A DNA stretch of 64,000 bases from Aspidapion aeneum (GCA_963576565.1 OY755039.1:84689289-84753288); one strand, 5' to 3'; shown: positions 48,778-59,967, counted from the first letter of the stretch. Numbers and translations: made by a program. Notes: generated from the sequence alone by a model not told the origin.

Positions 48778-51700
48778 TGGGTTAGGTTAGGTTAGATTAG
48801 GTTAGGGTAGGTTAGGGTAGGTTAGGGTAGGTTAGGGTAGGTTAGGGTAGGTTAGGGTAGGTTAGGGTAGGTTAGGGTAGGTTAGGGTAGGTTAGGGTAG
48901 GTTAGGGTAGGTTAGGGTAGGTTAGGGTAGGTTAGGGTAGGTTAGGGTAGGTTAGGGTAGGTTAGGGTAGGTTAGGGTAGGTTAGGGTAGGTTAGGGTAG
49001 GTTAGGGTAGGTTAGGGTAGGTTAGGGTAGGTTAGGGTAGGTTAGGGTAGGTTAGGGTAGGTTAGGGTAGGTTAGGGTAGGTTAGGGTAGGTTAGGGTAG
49101 GTTAGGGTAGGTTAGGGTAGGTTAGGGTAGGTTAGTGTAGGTTAGGGTAGGTTAGGGTAGGTTAGGGTAGGTTAGGGTAGGTTAGGGTAGGTTAGGGTAG
49201 GTTAGGGTAGGTTAGGGTAGGTTAGGGTAGGTTAGGGTAGGTTAGGGTAGGTTAGGGTAGGTTAGGGTAGGTTAGGGTAGGTTAGGGTAGGTTAGGGTAG
49301 GTTAGGGTAGGTTAGGGTAGGTTGGGGTAGGTTGGGGTAGGTTGGGGTAGGTTAGGGTAGGTTAGGGTAGGTTAGGGTAGGTTAGGGTAGGTTAGGGTAG
49401 GTTAGGGTAGGTTAGGGTAGGTTAGGGTAGGTTAGGGTAGGTTAGGGTAGGTTAGGGTAGGTTAGGGTAGGTTAGAGTAGGTTAGGGTAGGTTAGGGTAG
49501 GTTAGGGTAGGTTAGGGTAGGTTAGGGTAGGTTAGGGTAGGTTAGGGTAGGTTAGGGTAGGTTAGGGTAGGTTAGGGTAGGTTAGGGTAGGTTAGGGTAG
49601 GTTAGGGTAGGTTAGGGTAGGTTAGGGTAGGTTAGGGTAGGTTAGGGTAGGTTAGGGTAGGTTAGGGTAGGTTAGGGTAGGTTAGGGTAGGTTAGGGTAG
49701 GTTAGGGTAGGTTAGGGTAGGTTAGGGTAGGTTAGGGTAGGTTAGGGTAGGTTAGGGTAGGTTAGGGTAGGTTAGGGTAGGTTAGGGTAGGTTAGGGTAG
49801 GTTAGGGTAGGTTAGGGTAGGTTAGGGTAGGTTAGGGTAGGTTAGGGTAGGTTAGGGTAGGTTAGGGTAGGTTAGGGTAGGTTAGGGTAGGTTAGGGTAG
49901 GTTAGGGTAGGTTAGGGTAGGTTAGGGTAGGTTAGGGTAGGTTAGGGTAGGTTAGGGTAGGTTAGGGTAGGTTAGTGTAGGTTAGGGTAGGTTAGGGTAG
50001 GTTAGGGTAGGTTAGGGTAGGTTAGGGTAGGTTAGGGTAGGTTAGGGTAGGTTAGGGTAGGTTAGGGTAGGTTAGGGTAGGTTAGGGTAGGTTAGGGTAG
50101 GTTAGGGTAGGTTAGGGTAGGTTAGGGTAGGTTAGGGTAGGTTAGGGTAGGTTAGGGTAGGTTAGGGTAGGTTAGGGTAGGTTAGGGTAGGTTAGGGTAG
50201 GTCAGGGTAGGTCAGGGTAGGTCAGGGTAGGTTGGGGTAGGTTGGGGTAGGTTAGGGTAGGTTAGGGTAGGTTAGGGTAGGTTAGGGTAGGTTAGGGTAG
50301 GTTAGGGTAGGTTGGGGTAGGTTAGGGTAGGTTAGGGTAGGTTAGGGTAGGTTAGGGTAGGTTAGGGTAGGTTAGGGTAGGTTAGGGTCGGTTAGGGTAG
50401 GTTAGGGTAGGTTAGGGTAGGTTAGGGTAGGTTAGGGTAGGTTAGGGTAGGTTAGGGTAGGTTAGGGTAGGTTAGGGTAGGTTAGGGTAGGTTAGGGTAG
50501 GTTAGGGTAGGTTAGGGTAGGTTAGGGTAGGTTAGGGTAGGTTAGGGTAGGTTAGGGTAGGTTAGGGTAGGTTAGGGTAGGTTAGGGTAGGTTAGGGTAG
50601 GTTAGGGTAGGTTAGGGTAGGTTAGGGTAGGTTAGGGTAGGTTAGGGTAGGTTAGGGTAGGTTAGGGTAGGTTAGGGTAGGTTAGGGTAGGTTAGGGTAG
50701 GTTAGGGTAGGTTAGGGTAGGTTAGGGTAGGTTAGGGTAGGTTAGGGTAGGTTAGGGTAGGTTAGGGTAGGTTAGGGTAGGTTAGGGTAGGTTAGGGTAG
50801 GTTAGGGTAGGTTAGGGTAGGTTAGGGTAGGTTAGGGTAGGTTAGGGTAGGTTAGGGTAGGTTAGGGTAGGTTAGGGTAGGTTAGGGTAGGTTAGGGTAG
50901 GTTAGGGTAGGTTAGGGTAGGTTAGGGTAGGTTAGGGTAGGTTAGGGTAGGTTAGGGTAGGTTAGGGTAGGTTAGGGTAGGTTAGGGTAGGTTAGGGTAG
51001 GTTAGGGTAGGTTAGGGTAGGTTAGGGTAGGTTAGGGTAGGTTAGGGTAGGTTAGGGTAGGTTAGGGTAGGTTAGGGTAGGTTAGGGTAGGTTAGGGTAG
51101 GTTAGGGTAGGTTAGGGTAGGTTAGGGTAGGTTAGGGTAGGTTAGGGTAGGTTAGGGTAGGTTAGGGTAGGTTAGGGTAGGTTAGGGTAGGTTAGGGTAG
51201 GTTAGGGTAGGTTAGGGTAGGTTAGGGTAGGTTAGGGTAGGTTAGGGTAGGTTAGGGTAGGTTAGGGTAGGTTAGGGTAGGTTAGGGTAGGTTAGGGTAG
51301 GTTAGGGTAGGTTAGGGTAGGTTAGGGTAGGTTAGGGTAGGTTAGGGTAGGTTAGGGTAGGTTAGGGTAGGTTAGGGTAGGTTAGGGTAGGTTAGGGTAG
51401 GTTAGGGTAGGTTAGGGTAGGTTAGGGTAGGTTAGGGTAGGTTAGGGTAGGTTAGGGTAGGTTAGGGTAGGTTAGGGTAGGTTAGGGTAGGTTAGGGTAG
51501 GTTAGGGTAGGTTAGGGTAGGTTAGGGTAGGTTAGGGTAGGTTAGGGTAGGTTAGGGTAGGTTAGGGTAGGTTAGGGTAGGTTAGGGTAGGTTAGGGTAG
51601 GTTAGGGTAGGTTAGGGTAGGTTAGGGTAGGTTAGGGTAGGTTAGGGTAGGTTAGGGTAGGTTAGGGTAGGTTAGGGTAGGTTAGGGTAGGTTAGGGTAG

Positions 51701-51936
51701 GTTAGGGTAGGTTAGGGTAGGTTAGGGTAGGTTAGGGTAGGTTAGGGTAGGTTAGGGTAGGTTAGGGTAGGTTAGGGTAGGTTAGGGTAGGTTAGGGTAG
51801 GTTAGGGTAGGTTAGGGTAGGTTAGGGTAGGTTAGGGTAGGTTAGGGTAGGTTAGGGTAGGTTAGGGTAGGTTAGGGTAGGTTAGGGTAGGTTAGGGTAG
51901 GTTAGGGTAGGTTAGGGTAGGTTAGGTTAGGTAAGG
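48778..51936. repeat. 10-bp minisatellite GGTTAGGGTA, edged by TTAGG repeats
   Basis: From 48801 to 51920 the unit gttagggtag is repeated about 312 times. The left edge is built of plain insect-type telomere repeats (GGTTAGGTTAGGTTAGATTAGG, about 48778-48803), and the right edge ends GGTTAGGTTAGGTAAGG. The 10-mer equals TTAGG plus GTAGG. Variant units are rare: gttagtgtag at 49131 and 49971, three gttggggtag at 49321-49350, gttagagtag at 49471, three gtcagggtag plus two gttggggtag at 50201-50250, gttggggtag at 50311, gttagggtcg at 50381. From 50391 on I saw no variant. The G-rich strand could form G-quadruplexes. Confidence 0.95.
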
Positions 51937-53078
51937 CAAAAAGCAAATATTACTTGGGATAGAAAGACCAGCCCTGCCAATTTTTTGTCTATTTTAAGGT
52001 AATGTACCAATTTATATAGAAATTATAATGGAAGCATGCGCGTTTGGTAATGTTCACAAACTATTCTTGAATTTTTCAAAATATTTTGTAAATTGACACT
52101 GCGTTTGCCGACCAGAAAATTACTGTGATATTACGACAAAGTTACGTTTCATTTACTGTACAATAAAGACGTAATTTTAAAAAGTCAAAGTAAATTCACA
52201 AACATTTTTTAGTGTATTTTTAAACACTTTTGATACCACTTTAATTAATGGCTTCAACAAATCAGGTGTGTGTATTCGAGGAACATTTCTGTTTTTTGCC
52301 TAACTGAAAAAGTAGATACAGAGGTACGTTTGATTGCCGCATATTTGTCTTTTATTCTTTCTCTAATTTATCTAGCCATAATTTTCTTGATATATTTCGT
52401 TGTTTTGCTCAATTAGAGAATTTATGTTAAAGTAATAAGCTTGTAAGTACGCTTACGCATAAGAAGCTACATAATAAAATCAAAGTAAATATTGTAGAAT
52501 GGTAAATTGGCCTGTGTCATGTAATAACATATACTGCTATTAAATTTATCAATTTTCTGCGAAAATTTTATTTTATTTTCATGCAATATATTTTCCCATA
52601 GAAAAATGTAGCCTTAAAAAGGTTTTGCCCATCCAGGCGCGCACCCCCGCACCGCATCACACGTGCTCACATGGCATAGAGCGTATGTATGTGTGTGTGA
52701 ATTTAGCCATTTGTTTTAGAGGATGGTGACTTGAGAATTTCTCACGAAATGAGCAATTTCCTTCGGCAAGCCCGTGGAAATAGCAATGCGATTTTTTTAC
52801 GCCAGATGCCCCTATGCCAAATATTGTTTGTCTTTTACGAGTTTCGTTCCATCATCGCGTGCGACAGTTATAAAATGGTACGAAAAATCCTTTTTGCGTT
52901 CCAGGTCGACGTTGTAGGTACTGTTACCGTACAGTAATTTCTCCGTTCCACTTAAACCGGTTTCGGACTCCTCCAAAATACAAGGATCGAAGACAGGCGG
53001 ATTAGAAATGTTTGCATTTCACTCTTTTCTTTGTCTGTGTTTTAAGAGAGAATAACTTGTATACTGGTGTTAATAATG
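51937..53078. other. No gene recognised
   Basis: Unique-looking DNA between the satellite and the next LINE. It has a GC-richer patch (52628-52700) and an open frame at 52731-52937 of 68 residues with no recognisable content. Nothing here can be called. Confidence 0.4.
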
Positions 53079-53091
53079 TACCGCCTTTGAA

Positions 53092-53953
53092 CTACTACTA
53101 TGTCAGTTTAGAACGTTTTTCTACGTTTTTCTACGTTGTCCGACGCCTATTCTCCACCTCCTTCGATCCTGACAATCATCTTCTGTCAGATTCTTTTGAC
53201 TCATTGATCTTTGGATTGACTGTTGCCATTCTAGTTTAGGACGTCCTCTTTTTCTGCGCCCTACTGGTTGCCACTCTAGGACCTGTTTTGGTAATCTTTC
53301 GTTGTTCATCCGTTGTACATGGCCGTACCATATCAATTGCCTTTTAGTAATGTCATTCGTTATGCTTCCCTCGATTCCTATTCTTTCTTTTATGATCTCA
53401 TTTCTTATGTGATCTAATCTAGATATTCTCATTGATCTTCTTATTGCATCCATTTCTACACTTTCCATTTTTGTTTTGTATTTTTCTGTTACACGACAAG
53501 TCTTTATTCCATACAATAGCGTGCTTTTTACCATTATTTCATATATGTTAAATTTTACATTCTTTCTTATCTCTCTGCTCCACAAAATACTGTTAAGATA
53601 ACCAATAACCTTTTTTGCTTTTACTATTCTTTTTTCCAATTCTTTACAGTCTGTTCCTGTCTTATCAAATGTGACATCCAAGTATACATACTCATTGCAT
53701 GGAGAGATTGTTTGTCCATTGTCTAGTTCTAACTCACTGGATTCGTTTCCAATACATAAGTACTGTGTCTTATCCACGTTCACTGTTAGTCCCCACTTTT
53801 GGTATTCTTCCGTTAACTTTCTCATCATAGACTCCATGTCTTCTTTATCATTAGCTACAATTACTTGGTTGTCAGCAAACTGTAGTGTGTATATAGTAAA
53901 TCGGTCGTTAAGTTGTATTCCCATGCCGTGCACTTTACGTTTCCAGTTTTTTT
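53092..53953 (-). mobile_element. LINE family A, 5'-truncated
   Basis: The minus strand encodes the RT C-terminal half: KRKVHGMGIQLNDRF, YTLQFADNQVIVAND (FADN in place of FADD), KWGLTVNVDKTQYLC, YVYLDVTFDKTGTDCKELE, then the DNA-binding-like tail MDAIRRSMRISRLDHIRN, RQLIWYGHVQRM, GRRKRGRPKLEWQQSIQRSM. A 13-bp duplication, TACCGCCTTTGAA, lies at 53079-53091 and 53954-53966. The frame is open throughout (ORF 53121-54086, whose first part is host sequence), so it is one of the youngest family A copies here. The 3' end is a TAG-triplet tail. Confidence 0.9.
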
Positions 53954-54180
53954 TACCGCCTTTGAATCTCGAATAAAAGGACTCGCTGGCACCGTTTATG
54001 TAAGTGACGTCATCAGGCCAAAAAAAATTTACCAAAATTTTATTTTTTAATAAAAAGAAAATGAGCCAAGTTGATGAAGGGGCCAAGTCGCAAATTATTT
54101 TTTTTCGCGTATTTTATTGAAACTTTTTTGTGTAAATAAACTTGAATTTTTTTTGATTAAACATCTGTTAGGTCCCACCA

Positions 54181-54621
54181 GAGCCTTTCGTGGGGCTCAC
54201 AAGAGGGCAAATGAAGTCGGCCCTAACAGAGATGACCCAGAAAGAGATACAAAGGGAATGGACCAACACAGGAAATGCCAGACAGGCAAAGGAGTATATG
54301 ACAGGATACAGCAAATCCCGTAGGGGCTGGCTGCTTCGTAGAACACGAAGAGAAGTGGGAGCCATAGTGGGAGACCTAACCGGACACTGCATCCTACAAG
54401 GACACCTGGCAAAGATGAGAGTGAAGGAGGACGCGACGTGCGAGCGATGTTGGGCCGAGGACGAGACCTCGGCGCATTTCCTCTCATCATGTGAAGCATT
54501 CAAGGAGGCAAGAAGCGAAAGAAGGACGCAGTAGGGGGGATGCCCGGGGGTTGGCGAAAAGGGCGCTTCATGTGCCTAGTCGCCAGGCCTAGAGCCTACC
54601 CCATACTACTACTACTACTAC
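54181..54621 (+). mobile_element. RNase H-type LINE 3' end (R1/I-like), 5'-truncated
   Basis: The coding part (54190-54534) reads ALTEMTQKEIQREW, RQAKEYMTGYSKSRRGWLLR, LTGHCILQGHLAKMRV and CERCWAEDETSAHFLSSC. The last is the Cys-His knuckle found after RNase H in I, R1 and Loa-type LINEs. It ends in a (TAC)n tail. A 12-bp duplication, TAGGTCCCACCA, is present at 54169-54180 and 54622-54633. The protein is too short to be active; the insertion looks young because edges and duplication are perfect. Confidence 0.9.
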
Positions 54622-54789
54622 TAGGTCCCACCAATCAATGATTTCCTATTATATATGATTTTCAAAAATGAACTTTGCATGAAAATATTGCGCTTTTTAT
54701 TAGATTTGATGGAAAAAACTCAATTTTAGTAAAAATGCGACATGGCACTTGGGTCTTCAAATTATTTTTACGGTCATATAAAACACACA

Positions 54790-56640
54790 CATTAAAAATG
54801 AATCTATTAACCATTTTCTTAATGAACTTACAGATGATAAAAATACCGACTATTCCCTTTGGAAAGCAACCAAAGATTTTAATAGACCAATTATCCAAAT
54901 TCCACCCATACGAACATCTAACAACCAGTGGGCAAGGAGTAACAAAGAAAAAGCAGATATTTTTGCAAGTCATTTAGAAAAAACATTTCAGCCCCACGAA
55001 ACACCGGATGAAAACTTTCATTTAAATGAACCCCATCAAATCGAAGACTATATTAAGCTTACATCACCAAAAGAAATATTAACAGAAATCAAAAATATTA
55101 ATTCGAAAAAAGCCCCAGGGTATGATCTTATTAACGGGGTAGTCATAAAACAACTCCCCAGAAAAGCTATCGTAAAACTATGCAACCTAATTAATGCATC
55201 CTTTAGGCTTAGGTATGTACCTATACTGTGGAAAGTTGCAGAAGTTATCATGATCCCAAAACCGGGAAAACCACACCATGACGTGTCATCTTACAGGCCA
55301 ATATCTTTGCTGCCAATTATATCCAAGCTCTATGAGAAATTATTGCTTAAAAGAATAAAACCCATCATAGGAAGACCTGAAATTATTCCATCTCATCAAT
55401 ATGGTTTTCGAGACAAGCATTCCACGATAGATCAAGTACATAGAATTACTAATATAATAGAAAAAGCACTAGGAGAGGGAAAAGTTTGTTCTGCAGTTTT
55501 TCTAGATGTAGCACAAGCATTTGACAAAGTGTGGCATGAATGCCTTACTTTTAAACTAAAACGGTTTCTGCCAAAACAATATTCGGATATTTTAGAATCA
55601 TACATATCTGATAGACATTTTAGAGTAAAACAGGAAGACTCATACCCAAGTTTAAGAGAAATTTAAGCAGGCGTGCCCCAGGGTAGCGTACTAAGCCCTT
55701 ATCTATACTTATTATTCACTTGCGATATCCCAAAGCCAGAAAATTGTCACTTAGCAACATTTGCATATGATACTGGTTTAATGACGGTATAAAAATCTAT
55801 TGAAAAATGCATAGAAAAACTTCAGGATGCAGTCACCGAAGTTCACAGTTGGACCACAAAGTGACGAATAAAATTAAATGAAACCAAATCAATTCATGTT
55901 GATTTTACAAACAAAAATATAAATCACATACAAATAAAAATTAACAACATTCCCGTACCATATTCAAATCAGGCAAAATATCTCGGTATAACACTTGATG
56001 CCAAATTGCGCTGGAAAGCACATGTTAAGGTAAGTGGAACTTGAGATAAGGTATAGAAAAATGAACTGGCTAATTGGAAGGAAGTCCAATTTAAAAATTC
56101 ATAATAAGTTACTGCTTTATAGACAAATACTGAAACCAGTATGGACATATGGTATTCAACTATGGGGTTGTGCTAAAGAGAGTAACATTCTAGTTTTACA
56201 GAGATTTCAAAATAAATTATTAAGAAACATTGTGAATGCACCTTGGTACGTTCGAAATAGTGACCTTCATCGAGATCTAAAAATCGAAACTATAGCAGAG
56301 ACTATAAAAAAGTACGCAAAAAGGCATGAAGATAGACTCCATCGGCATGTGAATGTGGAAGCAATTCAGCTTCTAGACAATACTATGCTAGTTCGAAGAC
56401 TAAAAAAAGTGAAGCCGTTTGAGCTAGTAAACTAAGTGAATTATATAAAACAAAATAATGCTATAAACACAACACAATTGTGAGTTACAGACTAAACAAA
56501 GCGGGGAGAACTGTTGAGTGAACCCTAAGTTTAAATCTGACTTTTCTAGTAAATTAAGTTAATACAAAATTGCTAATTAGTCTTACTGACTAGATTGTAA
56601 TATAATAAACACAGTGTGTTTGACAAATAATAAAAAAAAA
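54790..56640 (+). mobile_element. Jockey-like LINE, 5'-truncated, decayed
   Basis: In shifted frames the sequence gives DYSLWKATKDFNRP, KEKADIFASHLEKTF, EILTEIKNINSKKAPGYD, VAEVIMIPKPGKPHHDVSS, YRPISLLPIISKLYEKLLL, SHQYGFRDKHSTIDQVHR, AVFLDVAQAFDKVWH, AGVPQGSVLSPYLY and ATFAYDTGLMT (FADD mutated to FAYD), then KYLGITLDAKLRW. These are the RT blocks of the Jockey clade. The C-terminus (56034-56435) has LKPVWTYGIQLWGCAKESN and NAPWYVRNSDLHRDL. In-frame stops occur at about 55664, 55790 and 55864. The 3' end is an A-rich tail near 56630-56650. The 5' edge is estimated. Confidence 0.85.
55250..55666 (+). pseudogene. Jockey-like reverse transcriptase, N-terminal and palm part
   Basis: The longest intact piece of the Jockey-like RT: 138 residues from MIPKPGKPHHDVSSYRPIS through the catalytic palm motif FLDVAQAFDKVWHE, ending at a stop just before the AGVPQGSVLSP block. 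The enzyme would copy the element RNA into the target site. The stop and the later FAYD change show that it is dead. Confidence 0.8.
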
Positions 56641-57746
56641 CATTAAAAAAATGCTTTGAAATAATTATATAACAGTACCATTTCTTTTGGTTTTTTTTTT
56701 AAATTTGTGCCTAAAATTGTATTAAGCACCACGATGTGTCAAGTTTGAGGCCATTTTCGATCCGCAATGTTGATTTTTTTAAGTTTAAGTTAAAAATCAT
56801 AATCAACAACCCGAAAGATCTCGAAATTCCGAGTTGGATGCCTGTTGGTTCATAAATGGAAAAATCCGCCATTTTCATGTTTTAAAATCCAAGTCAAAAA
56901 TTGTATTGAGTTACCTTTAGTGCCGAGATGTTGGACCCGCCATTTTGATTTTTTTAGTTTAATTTAAAAATAATAATCAGCGATCTAAAAGATCTCAAGG
57001 TTTCCAGTTTGATGCATGGGAAAATCCGCCATTTCGGAGCCTCCATTTTCTTGTTTTTAAATTTAAGTCAAACATTCTATTGAATTACCTTAAGCGCCGC
57101 GATGTTTCAAGTTTGAGGGAATTCGGTGTGAAAATAATAAAGTCCGCCGTTTTGGATCCGCTATTTGATTTTTTTTTAGTTAAAGTTAGAAATAATAACC
57201 AGCGACCTGAAAGATGTCAAAGTTCCGAGTTTGATGCATATCGGTTCATAAATGGTAAAAACCGCATATTTTATTTATTTTTTTGAAATAAAAAAAATGC
57301 TGAATTGTATAGTTACCACCAAATACCTAGTTGAAAAGTTTGAAAAAAGCGAGTGAAGCTAAATAAAACAATGGTAATATCATGAAACAAAAATCACGCG
57401 GCGAATTATTTTTACTTTGTACTTAAATCATTTACAGACGCATCTCCTAGGACATTTAATTATTATATATAAAAAATCACAAATATCAAAGACAAAAGTC
57501 ACATCGACACACTACTAATGCTCAACACGTACTAAAAGTTTAAAAAATATTGAAATACAGAATGCGCCCCTGGAGTGGTTGACCCCAAAATTGCAGGCTG
57601 CGTGAAAGATGACGAGTCGTTAAACACCGAGATGAATTCCAAGACGTGCGCAAGCGTTGTTCTGTCACTTCTGCCAACCAATCAACTGAGAGATATTTCA
57701 GTATGGTTTTATACAGCAAAACTTTAATAACTTCCAGTTCTTTTTT

Positions 57747-58061
57747 ATGAAAATTCGTCGTTTTTGTGCTGTGAAAATGCCGATGACGTGCAAGTTGTGT
57801 GACAAATTATTTAGTGCCCAATTTAATTTGAATAAACACTGTCAAAGTAAACATGGCATACAAAAACAAAGGTATTCCTATGCAGAAAGTGTTTTTATGT
57901 TTAGATGCCTAGAATGTAAATGCTCCTTCCCAAAAAACTTGGATCTGTGTGATGATTTGAAATACAAACACAATCAAGAAATACTTGAAGAAACATTGGA
58001 GTTGAGAGTCAATACTCCCATGGCAAAACAAAATAAACATGAAATGCATAAGATCATATAG
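57747..58061 (+). CDS. C2H2 zinc-finger protein, small ORF inside a TIR element
   Basis: 104 residues. After a basic start (MKIRRFCAVKMPM) comes a classical C2H2 finger, CKLCDKLFSAQFNLNKHCQSKH (Cys-x2-Cys, Phe and Leu at the core positions, His-x4-His). A second, CLECKCSFPKNLDLCDDLKYKH, keeps the same spacing. The C-terminus is acidic then basic (EILEETLELRV, KQNKHEMHKII). Such fingers bind DNA or RNA. It lies inside a TIR element and may be a captured host exon or part of the element's own protein. The stop is 7 bases before the Helitron-like insertion. The ORF is intact; whether it is expressed is unknown. Confidence 0.55.
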   Translation: MKIRRFCAVKMPMTCKLCDKLFSAQFNLNKHCQSKHGIQKQRYSYAESVFMFRCLECKCSFPKNLDLCDDLKYKHNQEILEETLELRVNTPMAKQNKHEMHKII

Positions 58062-58067
58062 AAGAAA

Positions 58068-58645
58068 TACTCTGCCAATATATGGGCCCCTAAGCTCACA
58101 CTAGGTACTATAGTTATAGTTTACGTGTGAGCTAATATAACTAAAAACTGAAATATATTTTATTTAACTCCAGACTAAATTACCTTTTGTTTGATACCAC
58201 ACAAGCCATGTTTTGACTTAAACTAAAATTTTTAAAATCTACCCCCACCCTTAAAAAAAGCAAAAACTAAAATGTATTTTGTTAAACTCCGGACTCAATT
58301 ACCTTTCGTTTGGTATCACACACGCCATATTGGTATCACACACGCCATATTTTCACTTAAACTCGAATTTTTGAAATATACCCCCACCCTTTTTTTTAAA
58401 TAAATTAAAATGTATTTTGTTTAACTCCAGACTCAATTACCTTTCGTTTGATATCACACACGCCATATTTTCACATAAACTCTAATTTTTGAAATCTACC
58501 CCTACCCTTTTATTTGGTTTGTGTTCTGTGGATTTTGTTCATTTTTAAATAAGACCATCTCGACCCAAGACCCAGCCTAGGTACCAAATTTCATTAAAAT
58601 CGGCCGAGCGGTTTTTGAGTTATGCGCGTTGGTCGTTACAGACAT

Positions 58646-58692
<47 letters not shown>

Positions 58693-58863
58693 TACAGACA
58701 GACAGACAGACAGACAGACAGACGGCGCAACAAAAAAGTTTCAAAATCATCTGAAACGCAAAGATTAATAAAAATTTTTGAAATCGGAGCAACTTTTTTT
58801 TTCTCGAAAAAATTAGGATCACCATAGCTCACACTACTATAGTATAGTATATGTGTGAGCTAA
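58068..58863 (+). mobile_element. Helitron-like element, copy 6
   Basis: A complete 796-bp copy: start TACTCTGCC, 5' hairpin, three diverged 115-bp repeats, CAGA microsatellite (58641-58722), and a 3' hairpin ending CTAA. Flanks are AGAAGAAA and TACTGCAT, giving insertion between A and T as in copy 3. A 15-bp phrase, TGGTATCACACACGC, is duplicated locally (58312-58345). Confidence 0.9.
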
Positions 58864-59967
58864 TACTGCATATACCTCAAAAAATAATAATGGTATATTT
58901 TTGAAATCAGAAAGAAAAGACGAATCTTAAAATGCAAAAATATACAAGGTGTTCCCTCTCAAAAAATCGACTTCATTGTCACACCCTGTACAGGGTGTCC
59001 CAAATTCGTTGTTTTTTTGTGGTGTCGGATATTTCCCTCCCAAAATGCAGACAAAAACACTCCGTAGCTTAAAAATGGCTTGCTATATCTAAATGTGGTT
59101 TTCACCTTTAGGCTTCTCTTGAAATTTGAGCATCGCAAAGGGGGATCAGTTTTTTTTAGCCCCTCTAGAAATACCCGAAACCCCCCAAAAACATTGAATT
59201 TGGGACACTATCTACATGGATAGAAAAAAATTATGTTGGCTTTTAAAATTGTCATAATTAACCAAAAAAATCTCAATTTATTTTCAATGATAAAGTTGAT
59301 GAGTGCTCCGGTTATAAAAAACCACCCGGTACCGACATAAAATCATACCTAAAAAACTAAAAATTAGAATTGACCATTATTTTATACTTTGAATTTTTTA
59401 TTATACGTTAAGCTTTTCGATCTCGCGCCAATCACGGTATTCGCGCCAATAATTTAAGTTAGACATTTTGACGTTAATTTTAGCGCATGCTCCTTTGATG
59501 GAATTCATCTCGGTATTTAACGACTCGTGAAAGATGCGCGTAGCACCCCCCACCACCTGAGTTTCCTATCTGTTTGTTAGGTAGGTGATCCGTGCTTATA
59601 TCATTTTATTTACATACTACGTATTTTATGCATATGCAGTTGTTCTTATCTTACATACAGTAATACTTTCCCATGAATCCCATAGCATTAAACCATGCTG
59701 TTTAAAACTGTCTACACATCTATATATTAGACCAGTATTATTTATTGAAATCCAATTTTTATGCATGGGGTTTTTATAAAATGAAAGCAATATCCTCATT
59801 TTCCTTTGCCAGCTGGAAAATAGTCTATGGCCTCCCAGACTTAGGGCTCTGTACGTGTGACGGTGATGACGACGTAAAAATACCATTGGACTTACCAGCC
59901 CGTCGCACAATCACATAAAAAACTGTTAGCGCCACTAGACAGAATTTGGGTAGAGGTGTACAGCTCT

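Larger units (their letters stand above)
57612..59528 (+). mobile_element. TIR element carrying a C2H2 zinc-finger ORF
   Basis: The left end, ACGAGTCGTTAAACACCGAG followed by ATGAATTCCA, and the right end are 30-bp inverted repeats with one mismatch. GAAAGATG flanks it on both sides (57604-57611; 59529-59536), an exact 8-bp duplication within the P-like element. An 8-bp duplication occurs in hAT, P and a few other superfamilies, but these ends fit none that I know. It contains a zinc-finger ORF (57747-58061) and a later Helitron-like insertion (58068-58863). Without that insertion it is about 1.1 kb, so it is probably non-autonomous. Confidence 0.75.
56690..59594 (-). mobile_element. P-like element relative, inverted and interrupted
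   Basis: The right end (59537-59594) matches the left end of the element at 42189 in reverse: GTAGCACCCCCCACCACCTGA, TATCTGTTTGTTAGG, then GTAGGTGATCCGTG. The segment 57530-57603 matches its subterminal region (CTCAACACGTACTAAAAG, GGAGTGGTTGACCCC), and 57295-57475 matches further in (ACCACCAAATACCTAG). Between about 56690 and 57260, a phrase of the type CCTGAAAGAT...GATGCAT...AAATCCGCCATTTT recurs about four times, so this part is internally repetitive. The THAP start codon region is missing. The element is split by the TIR element at 57612-59528. Its other terminus is not visible, so the left edge is approximate. Confidence 0.6.

Noticed and set aside
48778..51936. CRISPR array
   Set aside because: The 10-bp units are contiguous with no unique spacers, and the genome is eukaryotic; it is a minisatellite.
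48778..51936. A true chromosome end
   Set aside because: The array is interstitial, with ordinary repeat-rich DNA on both sides, and its unit is not the canonical TTAGG.
52731..52937. 68-residue ORF after the satellite as a host exon
   Set aside because: No homology recognised, and no convincing splice sites or polyadenylation signal tied to it.
53671..53976. Plus-strand ORF opposite the family A LINE (and similar ones at 18380, 30119, 39251, 40393)
   Set aside because: Shadows of the LINE coding frames on the other strand.
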